DNA of 64,000 nt. Origin: Plantactinospora mayteni (GTDB lineage Bacteria; Actinomycetota; Actinomycetes; Mycobacteriales; Micromonosporaceae). Numbering within the stretch: position 1 is the first letter of the stretch; each line of letters begins with the position of its first letter. The position numbers and the translations under genes were made by a program. Shown here one piece after another: positions 42,630-51,634 of the stretch. The stretch spans positions 1 through 64,000 of the forward strand of contig NZ_BONX01000002.1 of assembly GCF_016862935.1 (NCBI RefSeq). Reading direction: 5' to 3'. Under the pieces are notes generated by a model, which saw only the letters and a list, made by a program, of their open reading frames with translations, was not told where the DNA came from and did not search any database.

Positions 42630-43921
42630 CGCCCCGGTTGGCGCAGGCGCTGCTCGACGCGGCGGAAGTCGCTCCCCCGGTACCGTCTCCGGACAGGTTG
42701 TGGCGGCGCGGGCGCCTCCGCCGTCGACGGCGCCGGACCGGCGTGGTTCTGGCCTGCCTGCTACTGATCACGGCCCTGGCCTGGACGCCGGTACGGTCCC
42801 GGACCGCTCTCGAGGTCAGCGGGGCGGGCCAGGAGGTGTTGCCCGGATCGGTCGCCGAGCCTTACCTGTGGCAGCGAACCCTGGCCGAAAGCCCGAACGG
42901 TCCGGTCAAGCTCACGTTCGGGACCGGCCACAGCCTGAACCTGGAGACCGCGCTGGTCCTGATCGGACGCGACGACACGTATCGGCTGGACTACCTGTCG
43001 CCGGGCGAGGACGGCGGCACCCTCTCCCCGGACGGACGGTGGCTGCTCGGCCAGAACCTGCGTGACCTCACCACCGGCGAGACCCGAAAGCTGGACCGCA
43101 AACTCACTGGCCACCCACCGGCCGTGTGGGCTCCGGACAGCCGCACCGCGGTGGGCGGCATCGGCGGCGACGGCGGCATCGCCTACGGCCCGGACGGTCA
43201 GCCACTCGACATCCCGGACGGGGAGATCGTGCTCGTCGACGGCACCAGCGGCGCCATCCGCAAGATCGCCACTGCGGTGGACGGGGCGCCATGGCGGGCG
43301 GCGTTCTCGCCGGACGGCAGCAGGCTCGCTTTCCACACCTCGTTGCCCGACCGCGGCAGCATGCTGACCATCATCGACACCCGTACCGCGAACCCGCTGC
43401 ACACCGTGACCCTCACCGAGCGGCAACGGCTCGCCGGGCCGGCCGCATGGACGCCCGACGACTCCCAGATCCTGCTCGCCGCCGGTGAGGTCTGCGCCTG
43501 GGCAGGGTACTGCACCGACCAGACCTGGCACCTCCAGCGCGTTGACCTCACCACCGGCACGATCGTCGACGAGAGCGTGCGCGGCCGGCCGGGCAATCCC
43601 ACCGTCATCGCCTGGCGCGACGGCCAACCCGTCGTCCAGCAAGCCCACGGCGACCGCCCCTGCGACACCGTCGCACTCACCGAGACGGGCGCCCAGCCCC
43701 TGCCCCTTACCGTCGCCGGACATGGCTGCGCCGACTACGCCCGCGACCTGCTCGAAGAGGGCATCCTCGGGGGCCCTGGCATCGAACCCTCACCTTGGCA
43801 GGCCCAGTGGTGGGCGTACGTACCGGTAGCCGTACTGCTCGCCGGGATCGCCCTGATCGCCGTGCGGATCAGACGCCGGAGGCGTACGCCGACACCTGAG
43901 TACGGGCTTCCCGCCAACTAG
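42626..43921 (+). CDS. Membrane protein with beta-propeller-like domain, partner of SigE-type sigma factor
   Basis: Predicted 431 aa. ATG 42626 has a strong AGGAGG site inside the sigma gene. Cytoplasmic N terminus of about 40 residues with an Arg cluster (RLRRRRRRTG), a membrane helix (VVLACLLLITALAWTPV), an external WD40/TolB-like region (GGTLSPDGRWLLGQNL, APWRAAFSPDGSRLAFHTS, PAAWTPDDSQILLAAG), then a second membrane helix near the C terminus (YVPVAVLLAGIALIAVRI). This layout is common for proteins co-encoded with SigE-family factors. An anti-sigma role is likely but no zinc motif is present. Confidence 0.8.
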   Translation: MTPRLAQALLDAAEVAPPVPSPDRLWRRGRLRRRRRRTGVVLACLLLITALAWTPVRSRTALEVSGAGQEVLPGSVAEPYLWQRTLAESPNGPVKLTFGTGHSLNLETALVLIGRDDTYRLDYLSPGEDGGTLSPDGRWLLGQNLRDLTTGETRKLDRKLTGHPPAVWAPDSRTAVGGIGGDGGIAYGPDGQPLDIPDGEIVLVDGTSGAIRKIATAVDGAPWRAAFSPDGSRLAFHTSLPDRGSMLTIIDTRTANPLHTVTLTERQRLAGPAAWTPDDSQILLAAGEVCAWAGYCTDQTWHLQRVDLTTGTIVDESVRGRPGNPTVIAWRDGQPVVQQAHGDRPCDTVALTETGAQPLPLTVAGHGCADYARDLLEEGILGGPGIEPSPWQAQWWAYVPVAVLLAGIALIAVRIRRRRRTPTPEYGLPAN

Positions 43922-43956
43922 GTCTTCGGTAACGCGACCTGCCGCTTGACGCTGTG

Positions 43957-43980
43957 CAGCAACACCGGCAAACATTGCTG
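43957..43980. promoter_or_regulatory. Dyad immediately upstream of GH43
   Basis: Arms CAGCAA (43957-43962) and TTGCTG (43975-43980) flank 12 bases and end directly before the GH43 ATG. It occupies the place of a ribosome site, which is not otherwise visible. It may be an operator, or GH43 may be translated from a leaderless message. Confidence 0.35.
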
Positions 43981-43981
43981 A

Positions 43982-45475
43982 ATGCCGATACCTGGAGGCA
44001 CCCTCGGTAAGGTCCTTGCCGTCGCGGGGCTGCTCGCCGCCACTGTGGCGGCGGCTCCGGCGTCGGCCGCGTTGCCGGAGTACACCACCGCCGAGGCGGG
44101 CAACCCGATCGTGGCCGGGTGGTACGCCGATCCCGACGTGGCGATCTACGACAACCGCTTCTACGTGTTCCCGACCGCTTCCCGCCCGTACGCGGAACAG
44201 ACCTATCTCGACGCCTTCTCCTCGACCGACCTGATCACCTGGACCAAGCACCCGAACGTCCTCACCACCGCGAACGTGAGCTGGGCGGGGTACGCCGTCT
44301 GGGCGCCCGCCCCGATCGCCCGCAACGGCAGGTACTACCTGTACTTCGCGGCCAACGACATCCAGAGCAACAGCGCGCTCGGCGGTATCGGAGTGGCAGT
44401 GGCCGACCGGCCGGACGGGCCCTACACCGACGCGATCGGGCGGCCATTGATCGCGCAGTTCGTCAACGGCGCCCAGCCGATCGACCAGGACGTCTTCATC
44501 GACGACGACGGGCAGGCGTACATCTACTACGGCGGCTGGGGGCACGCCAACGTCGCCAAACTGAACGCCGACATGACGAGCCTGGGCACGTTCGCCGACG
44601 GCACGACATACAAGGAGATCACCCCGAGCGGGTACGTCGAGGGTTCGCAGATGTTCAAACGGAACGGCACGTACTACCTGATGTGGTCGGAGGGCGGCTG
44701 GACCGGACCCGACTACTCCGTGGCGTACGCGATGGCCGACTCACCCACCGGCCCCTTCACCCGCCTCGACAAGGTCCTGGCACAGGACCCCGCGGTGGCG
44801 CGCGGCGCCGGACACAATTCAGTGCTGAACATCCCGGGCACCGACACCTGGTACATCTTCTACCACCGCCGGCCACTGTCCGAGACCGACGGCAACGCGC
44901 GGCAGGTCGCGTACGACCGGATGAACTTCAACGCCGACGGCACGATCCAGCGGGTGCGGATGCTCGTGCAGGACAACTTCGCCGACGGCAACGCGCTCGG
45001 TTGGAAGACGTACGGCGGGGCCTGGTCGGTCAGCGGTGGCCAGTACCGGACCACCGCCTCCTACGGCGGCAAGTCACTGCTCGACGACAACCACGTGAAC
45101 GCGACCTACGACCTCGACGTCACGGTCACGTCAGGCATCGGCGACGCCGGGCTGGTGTTCCGGGCCGCCAACGTGGGAACCGGAACCGACGCCTACCGCG
45201 GCTACTACGCCGGCATCACCCCGGCCGGACGGGTGATCCTCGGCCGGGCCGACAACAACTGGACGCTGCTCGGCTCGGCGCCGCTGCCGGTCGTCGCCGG
45301 CCAGCGGTACCACCTGCGCGTGGTGGCCGGCGGCTCGTCGATCAAGGTGTACGTCGGTGACCTGACCTCTCCCAAGATCTCGGTCACCGACGCCACCTAC
45401 CCGTCCGGCAAGTCGGGCGTTCGCGTCTACAACGCGGCCGCCGCCTTCGACAACGTCGCCATCACCAACCAGTGA
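43982..45475 (+). CDS. Secreted GH43 glycosidase with C-terminal lectin-like domain
   Basis: Predicted 497 aa. Signal peptide VLAVAGLLAATVAAAPASA. Five-bladed propeller of GH43: base Asp50 in WYADPDVAIYD, the pKa-modulating Asp in DQDVFIDDDGQAYIYYG and the acid Glu220 in YVEGSQMFKRNGTYYLMWS. Family substrates are arabinan, xylan or galactan. After about residue 320 a concanavalin-like domain (AYRGYYAGITPAGRVILG, YHLRVVAGGSSIKVYVGD) is the type often attached for oligosaccharide binding. No ribosome site is seen and the in-frame codon before ATG is TGA. The stop codon is the first TGA of element copy D. Confidence 0.9.
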   Translation: MPIPGGTLGKVLAVAGLLAATVAAAPASAALPEYTTAEAGNPIVAGWYADPDVAIYDNRFYVFPTASRPYAEQTYLDAFSSTDLITWTKHPNVLTTANVSWAGYAVWAPAPIARNGRYYLYFAANDIQSNSALGGIGVAVADRPDGPYTDAIGRPLIAQFVNGAQPIDQDVFIDDDGQAYIYYGGWGHANVAKLNADMTSLGTFADGTTYKEITPSGYVEGSQMFKRNGTYYLMWSEGGWTGPDYSVAYAMADSPTGPFTRLDKVLAQDPAVARGAGHNSVLNIPGTDTWYIFYHRRPLSETDGNARQVAYDRMNFNADGTIQRVRMLVQDNFADGNALGWKTYGGAWSVSGGQYRTTASYGGKSLLDDNHVNATYDLDVTVTSGIGDAGLVFRAANVGTGTDAYRGYYAGITPAGRVILGRADNNWTLLGSAPLPVVAGQRYHLRVVAGGSSIKVYVGDLTSPKISVTDATYPSGKSGVRVYNAAAAFDNVAITNQ

Positions 45476-45535
45476 ACCCTTTCCACCCGAACCGCGTGGC
45501 ACTCAGGCACCGTAGTCGCCAGACGACGGGTTGAA
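45473..45535 (+). repeat. Palindromic element copy D, decayed
   Basis: Begins TGAACCCTTTCCACCCGAACCGCG, matching the left end of copies A and B through about 40 bases (TGGCACTCAGGCACCG corresponds to GCGCTCACGCACCG). The inner hairpin and most of the right arm are lost; only CGGGTTGAA (45527-45535) remains. The TGA at its edge is the GH43 stop codon, as the GGTTCA end of copy A supplies the permease stop. Confidence 0.7.
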
Positions 45536-45698
45536 TCGCGACGTAGCGCCGCGCCGGTCAACGGCGGCGGGTGCCGATCCACTGCGGAGAGGTTGTCCGG
45601 CACCGGGTACCCGAACCCCGCACCGCCGACCGGCCACGAGCGGCACCCGGTGCTACCCGGGAGCACGCCCGTGGCCGGTCAGGCCCGGACCTGATGCC

Positions 45699-45797
45699 TC
45701 AGTGCCCCTTCACCTTGATCTCGGTGTCCTTGACGGTGAACGGCCGGGCGTCCCAGATCGTCAACCTCCCCGTGCGATCCGTCGCGGCTACGGGTGG
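45699..45797 (-). pseudogene. C-terminal remnant of an unidentified protein
   Basis: A minus-strand frame ending at TGA 45699-45701 reads VAATDRTGRLTIWDARPFT then VKDTEIKVKGH. The composition (Lys, Ile, Phe) and codon choice look like a real protein end, not a random frame. No start codon or plausible N-terminal portion exists between here and the GH87 stop at 45842. The parent family is not recognised; a secreted hydrolase would fit the setting. Confidence 0.4.
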
Positions 45798-45841
45798 AAG
45801 TCGGGATGCCCGCGCCGCGCGGTCCCTGGTGGGAAAGGAGT

Positions 45842-48800
45842 TCAGTCGACGGCCGGTTTACGCGGTTGCCGGAAGGCCGGCTGCCCACCGGTGATGGTGA
45901 AGCTCGACCCCGGCTCGACCACGATGTTGCCGGTGGCCGAGTTGGTGATGGTGACGTTCGACAGGGTCGCGCTGCCGCGCGCCCCGTTCATCGCCAGGAT
46001 GCCGGCGCCGTTGTTGGAGCGGTCGATCCGGACGTTGCTGATCACGACCCCCGGCAGGTTGCCACCGCCGGTCTTAAACTGGATCCCGTCGTACGTCGAA
46101 TCGGCGATCTCGGTGTCCCGGATGGTGACCCCGGTGATGTCCCGGGTCGCCGGGAAGAGCGTGATCGCGCCGAACTTCTGCTGTTCTCCCCAGAAGGCGC
46201 CACCGGTGCGGTAGAGCCCGTTGTTGGCGATCAGTGTCTGCCCGGAGAACGGCAGCGGGTCGTGGTCGGTGGCCAGCATGATCCCTGGGTAGTTCATCGT
46301 GTCGTAGATCAGGTTGTTCTCGATCCGGTTGCCGTAGCCGCCGTAGATCGCGATGCCGTTGGCCCGCCACGGAAGCTGGATCGTGTTGTTGACGAAGGCG
46401 TTGTCGTGGCCGATGTCGACCGAGGTGTCCCGGACGTAGCGGCTGGCCCAGACCGCCAGGGCGTCGTCACCGGTGTTCCGGAACGACGAGTTGAAGACCC
46501 GCGAGTTCCGGGTGCCGTTGGTGAAGTTGATCCCATCGGCGTACGTGTTGCGGATCCGCATCCCGGTGAACTCCAGCCCGTCGCCGGGCCCCCAGAGCGC
46601 CGGGATGTTGTCGTAGTCCCGACCGACCCAGACCCCGACGTTCGCGTGCTCGATCCAGACGTTGCTGATCCGGGTGCCCACGCCGAACCGGCCGTTGAGC
46701 CCGACGCCACCCTCGGCGCCGCCCGGACCGCCCCGGATCCGGCCGGAGCCGAAGATCGCGATGTCGGAGATCTGGGTGTTGGCGTCGACGTCGAAGCCGA
46801 AGTTGCCCTCGTGCGGGTGGTTGATCCCGCCGACCACCAGGTGCGGCTCGGTCAGCGTGTAGAGCTGCGAGTGCCACATCCCGGCGCCCCGGATCGTGAC
46901 GTTGCTGATCCCGACCTGGTTCCACTGGCCACGGTCCAGCGGGTCGTCGGTGAGGATCTTCTGCTCCTGCCGCCACTGCCCCGGCGGGATCCAGACACAG
47001 CCGATCACACCGTTCTGGTCGTCGGTGACCGCCCGCTGGATCGCGGCGGTGTCGTCGAGCCCGTCGTTCGGCACCGCGCCGTACTGGGTGATCGACGTGC
47101 AGCCGGCCGGCTGGCTGGTCGGCGGGGCGACCTGCTCCAGGTCGATCATGTCGATGATGTAGAACGGCGCGTTGTCGCCGCTGTCCCGTTGGAGCTTGAA
47201 CCGGGTGCCGACCGGATACGACTGGGCCAGCAGCGCGTTCGCCTCGTCGAAGAGCCGCCGGGCGTCGCCACCCGGGCTGTTCGACAGCCCCTCCGGGTCG
47301 TCGGTGTTGCCGTACAGCCAGCTGTGCCGGGAGGAGAGGGTCAGCTTGCGCAGGAAGGTGTCGTTGACGTACAGGCTGATGGTGGCCTCGATGCCGCCGC
47401 CGCCCGGCGCGTCCGGGATGGAGTTGCGTACCACGATCGAGTTCGCCGCGTTGGTCGAGGTGAACTCGACGAACTGGCCGGTGCTGTTCAGCCGGACCGA
47501 CCTGCGGCCCGAGGACTCGGTGGCGAAGTTGGTGTGCCCGAAGGTGCGCAGCGGGTCGGCCTCCAGCAGGGTGCCCTGGTAACGGCCGGCCTCCGCCTCG
47601 TACGACACGTACGGCACCGCGGCACCGCGCCCGACGACGATCGACTGGGTGCGTACGTTGTTGCCCTCGTTCGTCTCCGCGACCACGTTGGTCGCGTCCG
47701 CGGTGGCGGTGATGGTGGCCCCGCCGCTGGTGGCGGTCCAGCTACCGCTGATCGCGACGTTGCTGGTCGCGCCCGCCGCGATCGACGGGGTGTTGGTGTT
47801 CAGCGTGGTGCCGCCGACCTCGACCCGGGTGACCGTGGTCGCGCCGGTCGCGGCGGTACCCCGGTTGTTCACCGCCACGGTGAAGGTCACCGCCGCGCCG
47901 ACCGCCGGGTTCGGCGGGTTGGTGGTGATGCCGAGCACCTGGAGGTCCGGTCCGGGGGCCTGGCCGACGACCAGCGGCGACGGCGCCGTGTAGCTGTTGT
48001 TGGCGTCGTTCTGCTCGATGATCGTGTTGGTCGGGTCGACCACGGAGGTGACCGGGTAGCTGCCCTGCGGCCGGGTGCCGGCGTTCACCGTCACGGTGGT
48101 CGAGGCACCGGCGGCCAGCGCAGGCACCGGGGCGCTGCCGGCGACCGTGCCGCCGAGGCTGATGTTGACGGTGCTCGCGGGCGCCGCCGCCGACCCGTCG
48201 TTGCGGACCGTGGCCGACAGGGTGACGGGGGTGGTCTCGGTCGGCGCGGCCGGCGTCCAGGTGGTCGAGGTGACCACCAGGTCCGGGTTGGGCGCGGGGG
48301 TGCCGCAGACCTCCAGCTCGGCGACCTGGCCGGACGGGGCGCCGGTGTTGGAGTTGAACCGGAGCTGCACGTCCGCCGTGGTCGCGCTGACCGGGACCAC
48401 CACCACGTTGTTGCCCTGCACGAACTGGTAGTTCGCCGCCGGCACCAGACTGGTGTACGTCGTCGCGGCCTGGTCCCGGCCGAGGACCTGGAAGTTCTGG
48501 GTACGGGTGCCCCAGGCGGGATCCGGGTTCAGCTTGACCTGCACCGCCGTGATCGCGTGGTTGGCGCCGAGCGCCACCGTCAGGTTCTGCGGATAGCTCG
48601 GCGCCCCCTCCCAGTACGTGCCGAGCGACCCGTCGACGGCGTTCGCCGGTACGAAGGTGAAGGTGGAGCCGCTGGCGGTGACCGGTTTGCCCCGGGCCAC
48701 GTTGGTGCAGCCGGGCGGCTGGCTACCGGTCCGGGTGACGGTGTTGCTGTTCCCGGAGAGGTTGCCCGCCACGTCCCGGGCCCGGACGAAGTACGACACG

Positions 48801-49603
48801 GTGGTGTTGGTCGGCTGGGTGTCGCTGAAGCTGGTCACCGCGCCGAGCGAGGCGATCTGCGCGCCGTTGCGGTAGACGTTGTAGCCGGCCAGGCCGCTGC
48901 CGCCGGGGTTGTCGGTCGACGCGCCCCAGTTCAGTGCGATCGTCGTACCGGACTGGGTGTAGGAGAGGGTGCCGGGCACGCTCGGCGGGGTGGTGTCGGT
49001 GCCGCCGCCGTCCGGGCCGTAGACCTCCAGTTCGGAGACCTGCCCGGCCGGCCAGCCGCTGTTCGCGGTGATGTTGATCCGGACGTAGCGGGTACTGGTC
49101 TGCCCGAACGTGATCGTCACCGAGTTGGCGTCCACCGCCGGGTTGAAGGTGTACGTCCGGGACCCGGCCAGGTCACCGAAGGACGACCCGTTGGTACTGC
49201 CCTGCACGCTCAGCGTCTGGGTACGGGTGCCCCAGCCGGCGGTCGGCAGCTTCAGTACGACCCGGTTGACCGGGACCGTCGAGCCGAGGTCGACCTGGAT
49301 CCACTCCGGAAAGGCGTTGTTGACGCTCTCCCAGTAGCTGCTCTGGTTGCCGTCGACGGCCCGGGACGAGTCGTAGACGTCGGCGTGCCCGCTCTCCTGG
49401 GTGGGGCGGCCCTGGGCGAGGTTGACCTCGGCCAGCGCGGCGGCCAGGTCCGGCCGGCTGACCGGGTCGGCCGTGACGGTCTGTTGGCGGGCGAGCTGTG
49501 CCGTGCCGGCCGCGTGCGCGGCGGGCACCCACAACCCCAGGGTGGCGATCACGGCGGCGGCGACCGTCGTCGCCGTCGCCGGGACCAGATCGGAGCGTCT
49601 CAT
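45842..49603 (-). CDS. Secreted GH87 alpha-1,3-glucanase (mycodextranase-like), multidomain
   Basis: Predicted 1253 aa. ATG 49603 follows AAAAGGACAGTG. Signal peptide to about residue 32. Modules in order: discoidin 1 (60-196; YWESVNNAFPEWIQVDLG), fibronectin III (205-295; AGYNVYRNGAQIAS), discoidin 2 (300-420), two CARDB-type beta sandwiches (425-640; VNNRGTAATG), a carbohydrate-binding region opening with YEAEAGRYQGTLLEAD (650-790) and a right-handed beta-helix (800-1245; DGLDDTAAIQRAV, RGAGMWHSQLYT, FRNTGDDALAVW, NGIAIYGGYGNRIENN). The helix matches GH87, endo-hydrolases of fungal-wall or dental alpha-1,3-glucan. The module content resembles bacillar mycodextranases. Confidence 0.88.
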   Translation of the reverse strand: MRRSDLVPATATTVAAAVIATLGLWVPAAHAAGTAQLARQQTVTADPVSRPDLAAALAEVNLAQGRPTQESGHADVYDSSRAVDGNQSSYWESVNNAFPEWIQVDLGSTVPVNRVVLKLPTAGWGTRTQTLSVQGSTNGSSFGDLAGSRTYTFNPAVDANSVTITFGQTSTRYVRINITANSGWPAGQVSELEVYGPDGGGTDTTPPSVPGTLSYTQSGTTIALNWGASTDNPGGSGLAGYNVYRNGAQIASLGAVTSFSDTQPTNTTVSYFVRARDVAGNLSGNSNTVTRTGSQPPGCTNVARGKPVTASGSTFTFVPANAVDGSLGTYWEGAPSYPQNLTVALGANHAITAVQVKLNPDPAWGTRTQNFQVLGRDQAATTYTSLVPAANYQFVQGNNVVVVPVSATTADVQLRFNSNTGAPSGQVAELEVCGTPAPNPDLVVTSTTWTPAAPTETTPVTLSATVRNDGSAAAPASTVNISLGGTVAGSAPVPALAAGASTTVTVNAGTRPQGSYPVTSVVDPTNTIIEQNDANNSYTAPSPLVVGQAPGPDLQVLGITTNPPNPAVGAAVTFTVAVNNRGTAATGATTVTRVEVGGTTLNTNTPSIAAGATSNVAISGSWTATSGGATITATADATNVVAETNEGNNVRTQSIVVGRGAAVPYVSYEAEAGRYQGTLLEADPLRTFGHTNFATESSGRRSVRLNSTGQFVEFTSTNAANSIVVRNSIPDAPGGGGIEATISLYVNDTFLRKLTLSSRHSWLYGNTDDPEGLSNSPGGDARRLFDEANALLAQSYPVGTRFKLQRDSGDNAPFYIIDMIDLEQVAPPTSQPAGCTSITQYGAVPNDGLDDTAAIQRAVTDDQNGVIGCVWIPPGQWRQEQKILTDDPLDRGQWNQVGISNVTIRGAGMWHSQLYTLTEPHLVVGGINHPHEGNFGFDVDANTQISDIAIFGSGRIRGGPGGAEGGVGLNGRFGVGTRISNVWIEHANVGVWVGRDYDNIPALWGPGDGLEFTGMRIRNTYADGINFTNGTRNSRVFNSSFRNTGDDALAVWASRYVRDTSVDIGHDNAFVNNTIQLPWRANGIAIYGGYGNRIENNLIYDTMNYPGIMLATDHDPLPFSGQTLIANNGLYRTGGAFWGEQQKFGAITLFPATRDITGVTIRDTEIADSTYDGIQFKTGGGNLPGVVISNVRIDRSNNGAGILAMNGARGSATLSNVTITNSATGNIVVEPGSSFTITGGQPAFRQPRKPAVD

Positions 49604-50097
49604 CACTGTCCTTTTCGCTGAGGGACGGTTCCGCGGGTGGCGGGGCCACGGTCGCGGCGGCGGGGGTGGGCGGCAGACCGGGCGCGCGGGGAACGGTGGG
49701 CGGCCGGATCGGGTTGCCGGATCAGCGCGGTGGAAGCGGCGGAAGTGGTGCCGGTCGGCCTCGGGAGCGGTGACCAGCGCGGTCACCGGAAGGGTCGACC
49801 GGTGCGAGGCGTGCCGATCGCATCACCGGCCTCTCTGGACCGAGGTGGACCACCAGCAGGGGGAAGCAGACTGTACGGAAGTTCCGCTTGGCAGTGATGA
49901 ACAGAGCATCGATCTGTTCTGTTCTTGCAGGAGGTTGGCCAAAGGTTACCGGCGTGCTACCGACACGTCAACGCTTCCACCCCGATCGATGCCACCTCGC
50001 CGGAACGACGCCGGCCCGACACGCAGCCACCCGCCCCGCGACCGGTGGGGTCACGGGACGGGTGGGTACGCCGGCTACCGGCGTCGGCGCGGCGCGA
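49604..50097. promoter_or_regulatory. GH87 upstream region with a dyad
   Basis: 494 bases without a credible gene. The AT-richer stretch 49870-49930 is the likely GH87 promoter area on the minus strand. It contains a 7-bp perfect dyad GAACAGA-N7-TCTGTTC at 49899-49919, a candidate operator. The right part runs into the 3' end of the serine hydrolase gene. Confidence 0.4.
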
Positions 50098-51282
50098 CTA
50101 CCCCGCGCTGCCGCAGACCGCGTCCGCCACGATCTCGTCGGCACGGCGCAGCACGGCCAGCGCCGCCTCGTCCCCGGCCAACTGGGTGGTCAGGGAGAGC
50201 ACGACCGCCCGCCGGCCGTCGGTGGTGACGCCGTTGACCGTACTCATCCCGGGCACGTCGCCGCCGTGGCTCCAGTAGCCGCCGCAGGCGTTCGGCGCCC
50301 ACATGATGCCGAGCCCGTAGCGGGCGCCCGGCAGGTAGTCCTGGAAGGTCTCGGCGAGCACGGTACGCCGCATCTCCGCCAGTTGGGCCGGGGCGAGCAG
50401 CCGACCCTGTTGCAGGGCCTGCCAGAAGCGCACCAGGTCGGACGGGGTACTGACCAGGTCGCCGGCCGTGAAGGCCATGGTGGTGTTGAACAGGGTGGTG
50501 TCGTCCAGCGGCCCGCCCGGCTCCCACTGCTGGTAGCCCTTGGCGTGCGGCCCGGGCAGGTGTGCCTGGTCCCCCGGCGTGGACGTCTCGGTCAGCCGCA
50601 GCGGTCGCAGGATGCGGTCCCGCAGTTCGGCCGCCCAGCTCCGGCCGGTCACCCGCTCGATCAGCATTCCGGCCAGGATGTAGTTGGTGTTCGAGTAGTC
50701 CCAGCTCGTACCGGGGGCGAACGTCGGCGGGTGCGCCATGGCCAGCGCCACCAGCTCCTCCGGCTCGTAGTGGTCGAACCGGTGCCGGGCGTACTCCTCG
50801 GCGGAGGAGAGACCGGGCAGGTCCATGGTGTAGTTGTAGAGGCCGCTGGTGTGCTGTAGGAGCTGCCGGATCGTGATCCGCCGGCCGTCGTTGCCGTTGC
50901 CGGCCACCACGCCGGGCAGCCAGCGCTCGACGGTGTCGTCGAGCCCGAGCCGCCGCTCGCCGACGAGTTGCAGCACGATCACCGCGGCGAAGGTCTTGGT
51001 GTTGCTGCCCATCCGGAAATACCCGTCCCGGGGTACCGGCGCACCCGTGGCCAGGTCCGCGGTCCCCGCCCGGGCATAGCTGTCGCGTACCCCGTCCCGG
51101 GCCAGACCCTGCACTCCGGTGATGCCGAGGGCGTGCAGGTCACTCACGCCGGTCCGCAACCATCGTGCACTGTCGACGGATGCCGAGGCGGGCGCCGCCG
51201 GCGCGACGGCGACGCCGAGCATCGCGGCCACCAGTGCCGTGACCACCAGGCACCGGGCACCTCGGCTGAGCTTTCTGGACAC
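50098..51282 (-). CDS. Secreted serine beta-lactamase/D-Ala-D-Ala carboxypeptidase-like hydrolase
   Basis: Predicted 394 aa. GTG 51282 follows the strong site GGGGAGGAGACCGAC. Signal peptide LVVTALVAAMLGVAVAPAAPASAS. Class C/PF00144 fold with the nucleophile motif S-N-T-K (FRMGSNTKTFAAVI), the Tyr motif YSNTNY and the third motif SHGGDVPG (HGG in place of KTG). Such proteins include R61-type DD-peptidases, esterases and class C beta-lactamases; HGG favours a peptidase or esterase-like member. Function in cell-wall turnover is likely but unproven. Confidence 0.88.
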   Translation of the reverse strand: MSRKLSRGARCLVVTALVAAMLGVAVAPAAPASASVDSARWLRTGVSDLHALGITGVQGLARDGVRDSYARAGTADLATGAPVPRDGYFRMGSNTKTFAAVIVLQLVGERRLGLDDTVERWLPGVVAGNGNDGRRITIRQLLQHTSGLYNYTMDLPGLSSAEEYARHRFDHYEPEELVALAMAHPPTFAPGTSWDYSNTNYILAGMLIERVTGRSWAAELRDRILRPLRLTETSTPGDQAHLPGPHAKGYQQWEPGGPLDDTTLFNTTMAFTAGDLVSTPSDLVRFWQALQQGRLLAPAQLAEMRRTVLAETFQDYLPGARYGLGIMWAPNACGGYWSHGGDVPGMSTVNGVTTDGRRAVVLSLTTQLAGDEAALAVLRRADEIVADAVCGSAG

Positions 51283-51634
51283 GTCGGTCTCCTCCCCGTT
51301 CGACCACCTTGCCCCGAGCCTATGAAGCCGGTCGATGCTCCACATCGGTGTTCGCCCCGAAGGGATGTCCCCCGGCTCGGGAAGGTTTCGGCACGTCGTC
51401 GGCCACCGCACAGGTGACCATGGCCGGGCGCACTCCCCGTAGTGCGTCCTAGGACAATAGGACCATCTGGTGAGGACGCGCGAACGGGTCTTCCGGGCAG
51501 CGTGTCGGTGACACGGACGCGCACGCCGTACTCGAACAGCCGCCGCGCTGCCACCCGGCGCCACCGACATCTGTACCACCATCGACCAGGCGCGGAGGCT
51601 GCGGATCGGGTACGTCCAGGGGACACTGCGGGGC
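51283..51634. promoter_or_regulatory. Divergent promoter region of the serine hydrolase and DUF5954-like gene
   Basis: 352 bases without a credible gene. A perfect palindrome GTCCTAGGAC (51446-51455) is followed by a second AGGAC (51459-51463), giving two AGGAC direct repeats 8 bases apart. This AT-richer block is the best operator or promoter candidate for either gene. Confidence 0.4.

Noticed and set aside
45794-49621. A 1275-codon open frame antisense to the GH87 gene
   Set aside because: A shadow of high-GC third-position bias. Its product is Val/Gly/Arg/Asp-rich without any domain, and the opposite strand encodes a well-supported multidomain enzyme.
49932-49946. A 15-base sequence GGAGGTTGGCCAAAG repeated at about 52714-52728
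   Set aside because: One pair of exact 15-mers is expected by chance in a window of this size and base composition. The flanks do not match.
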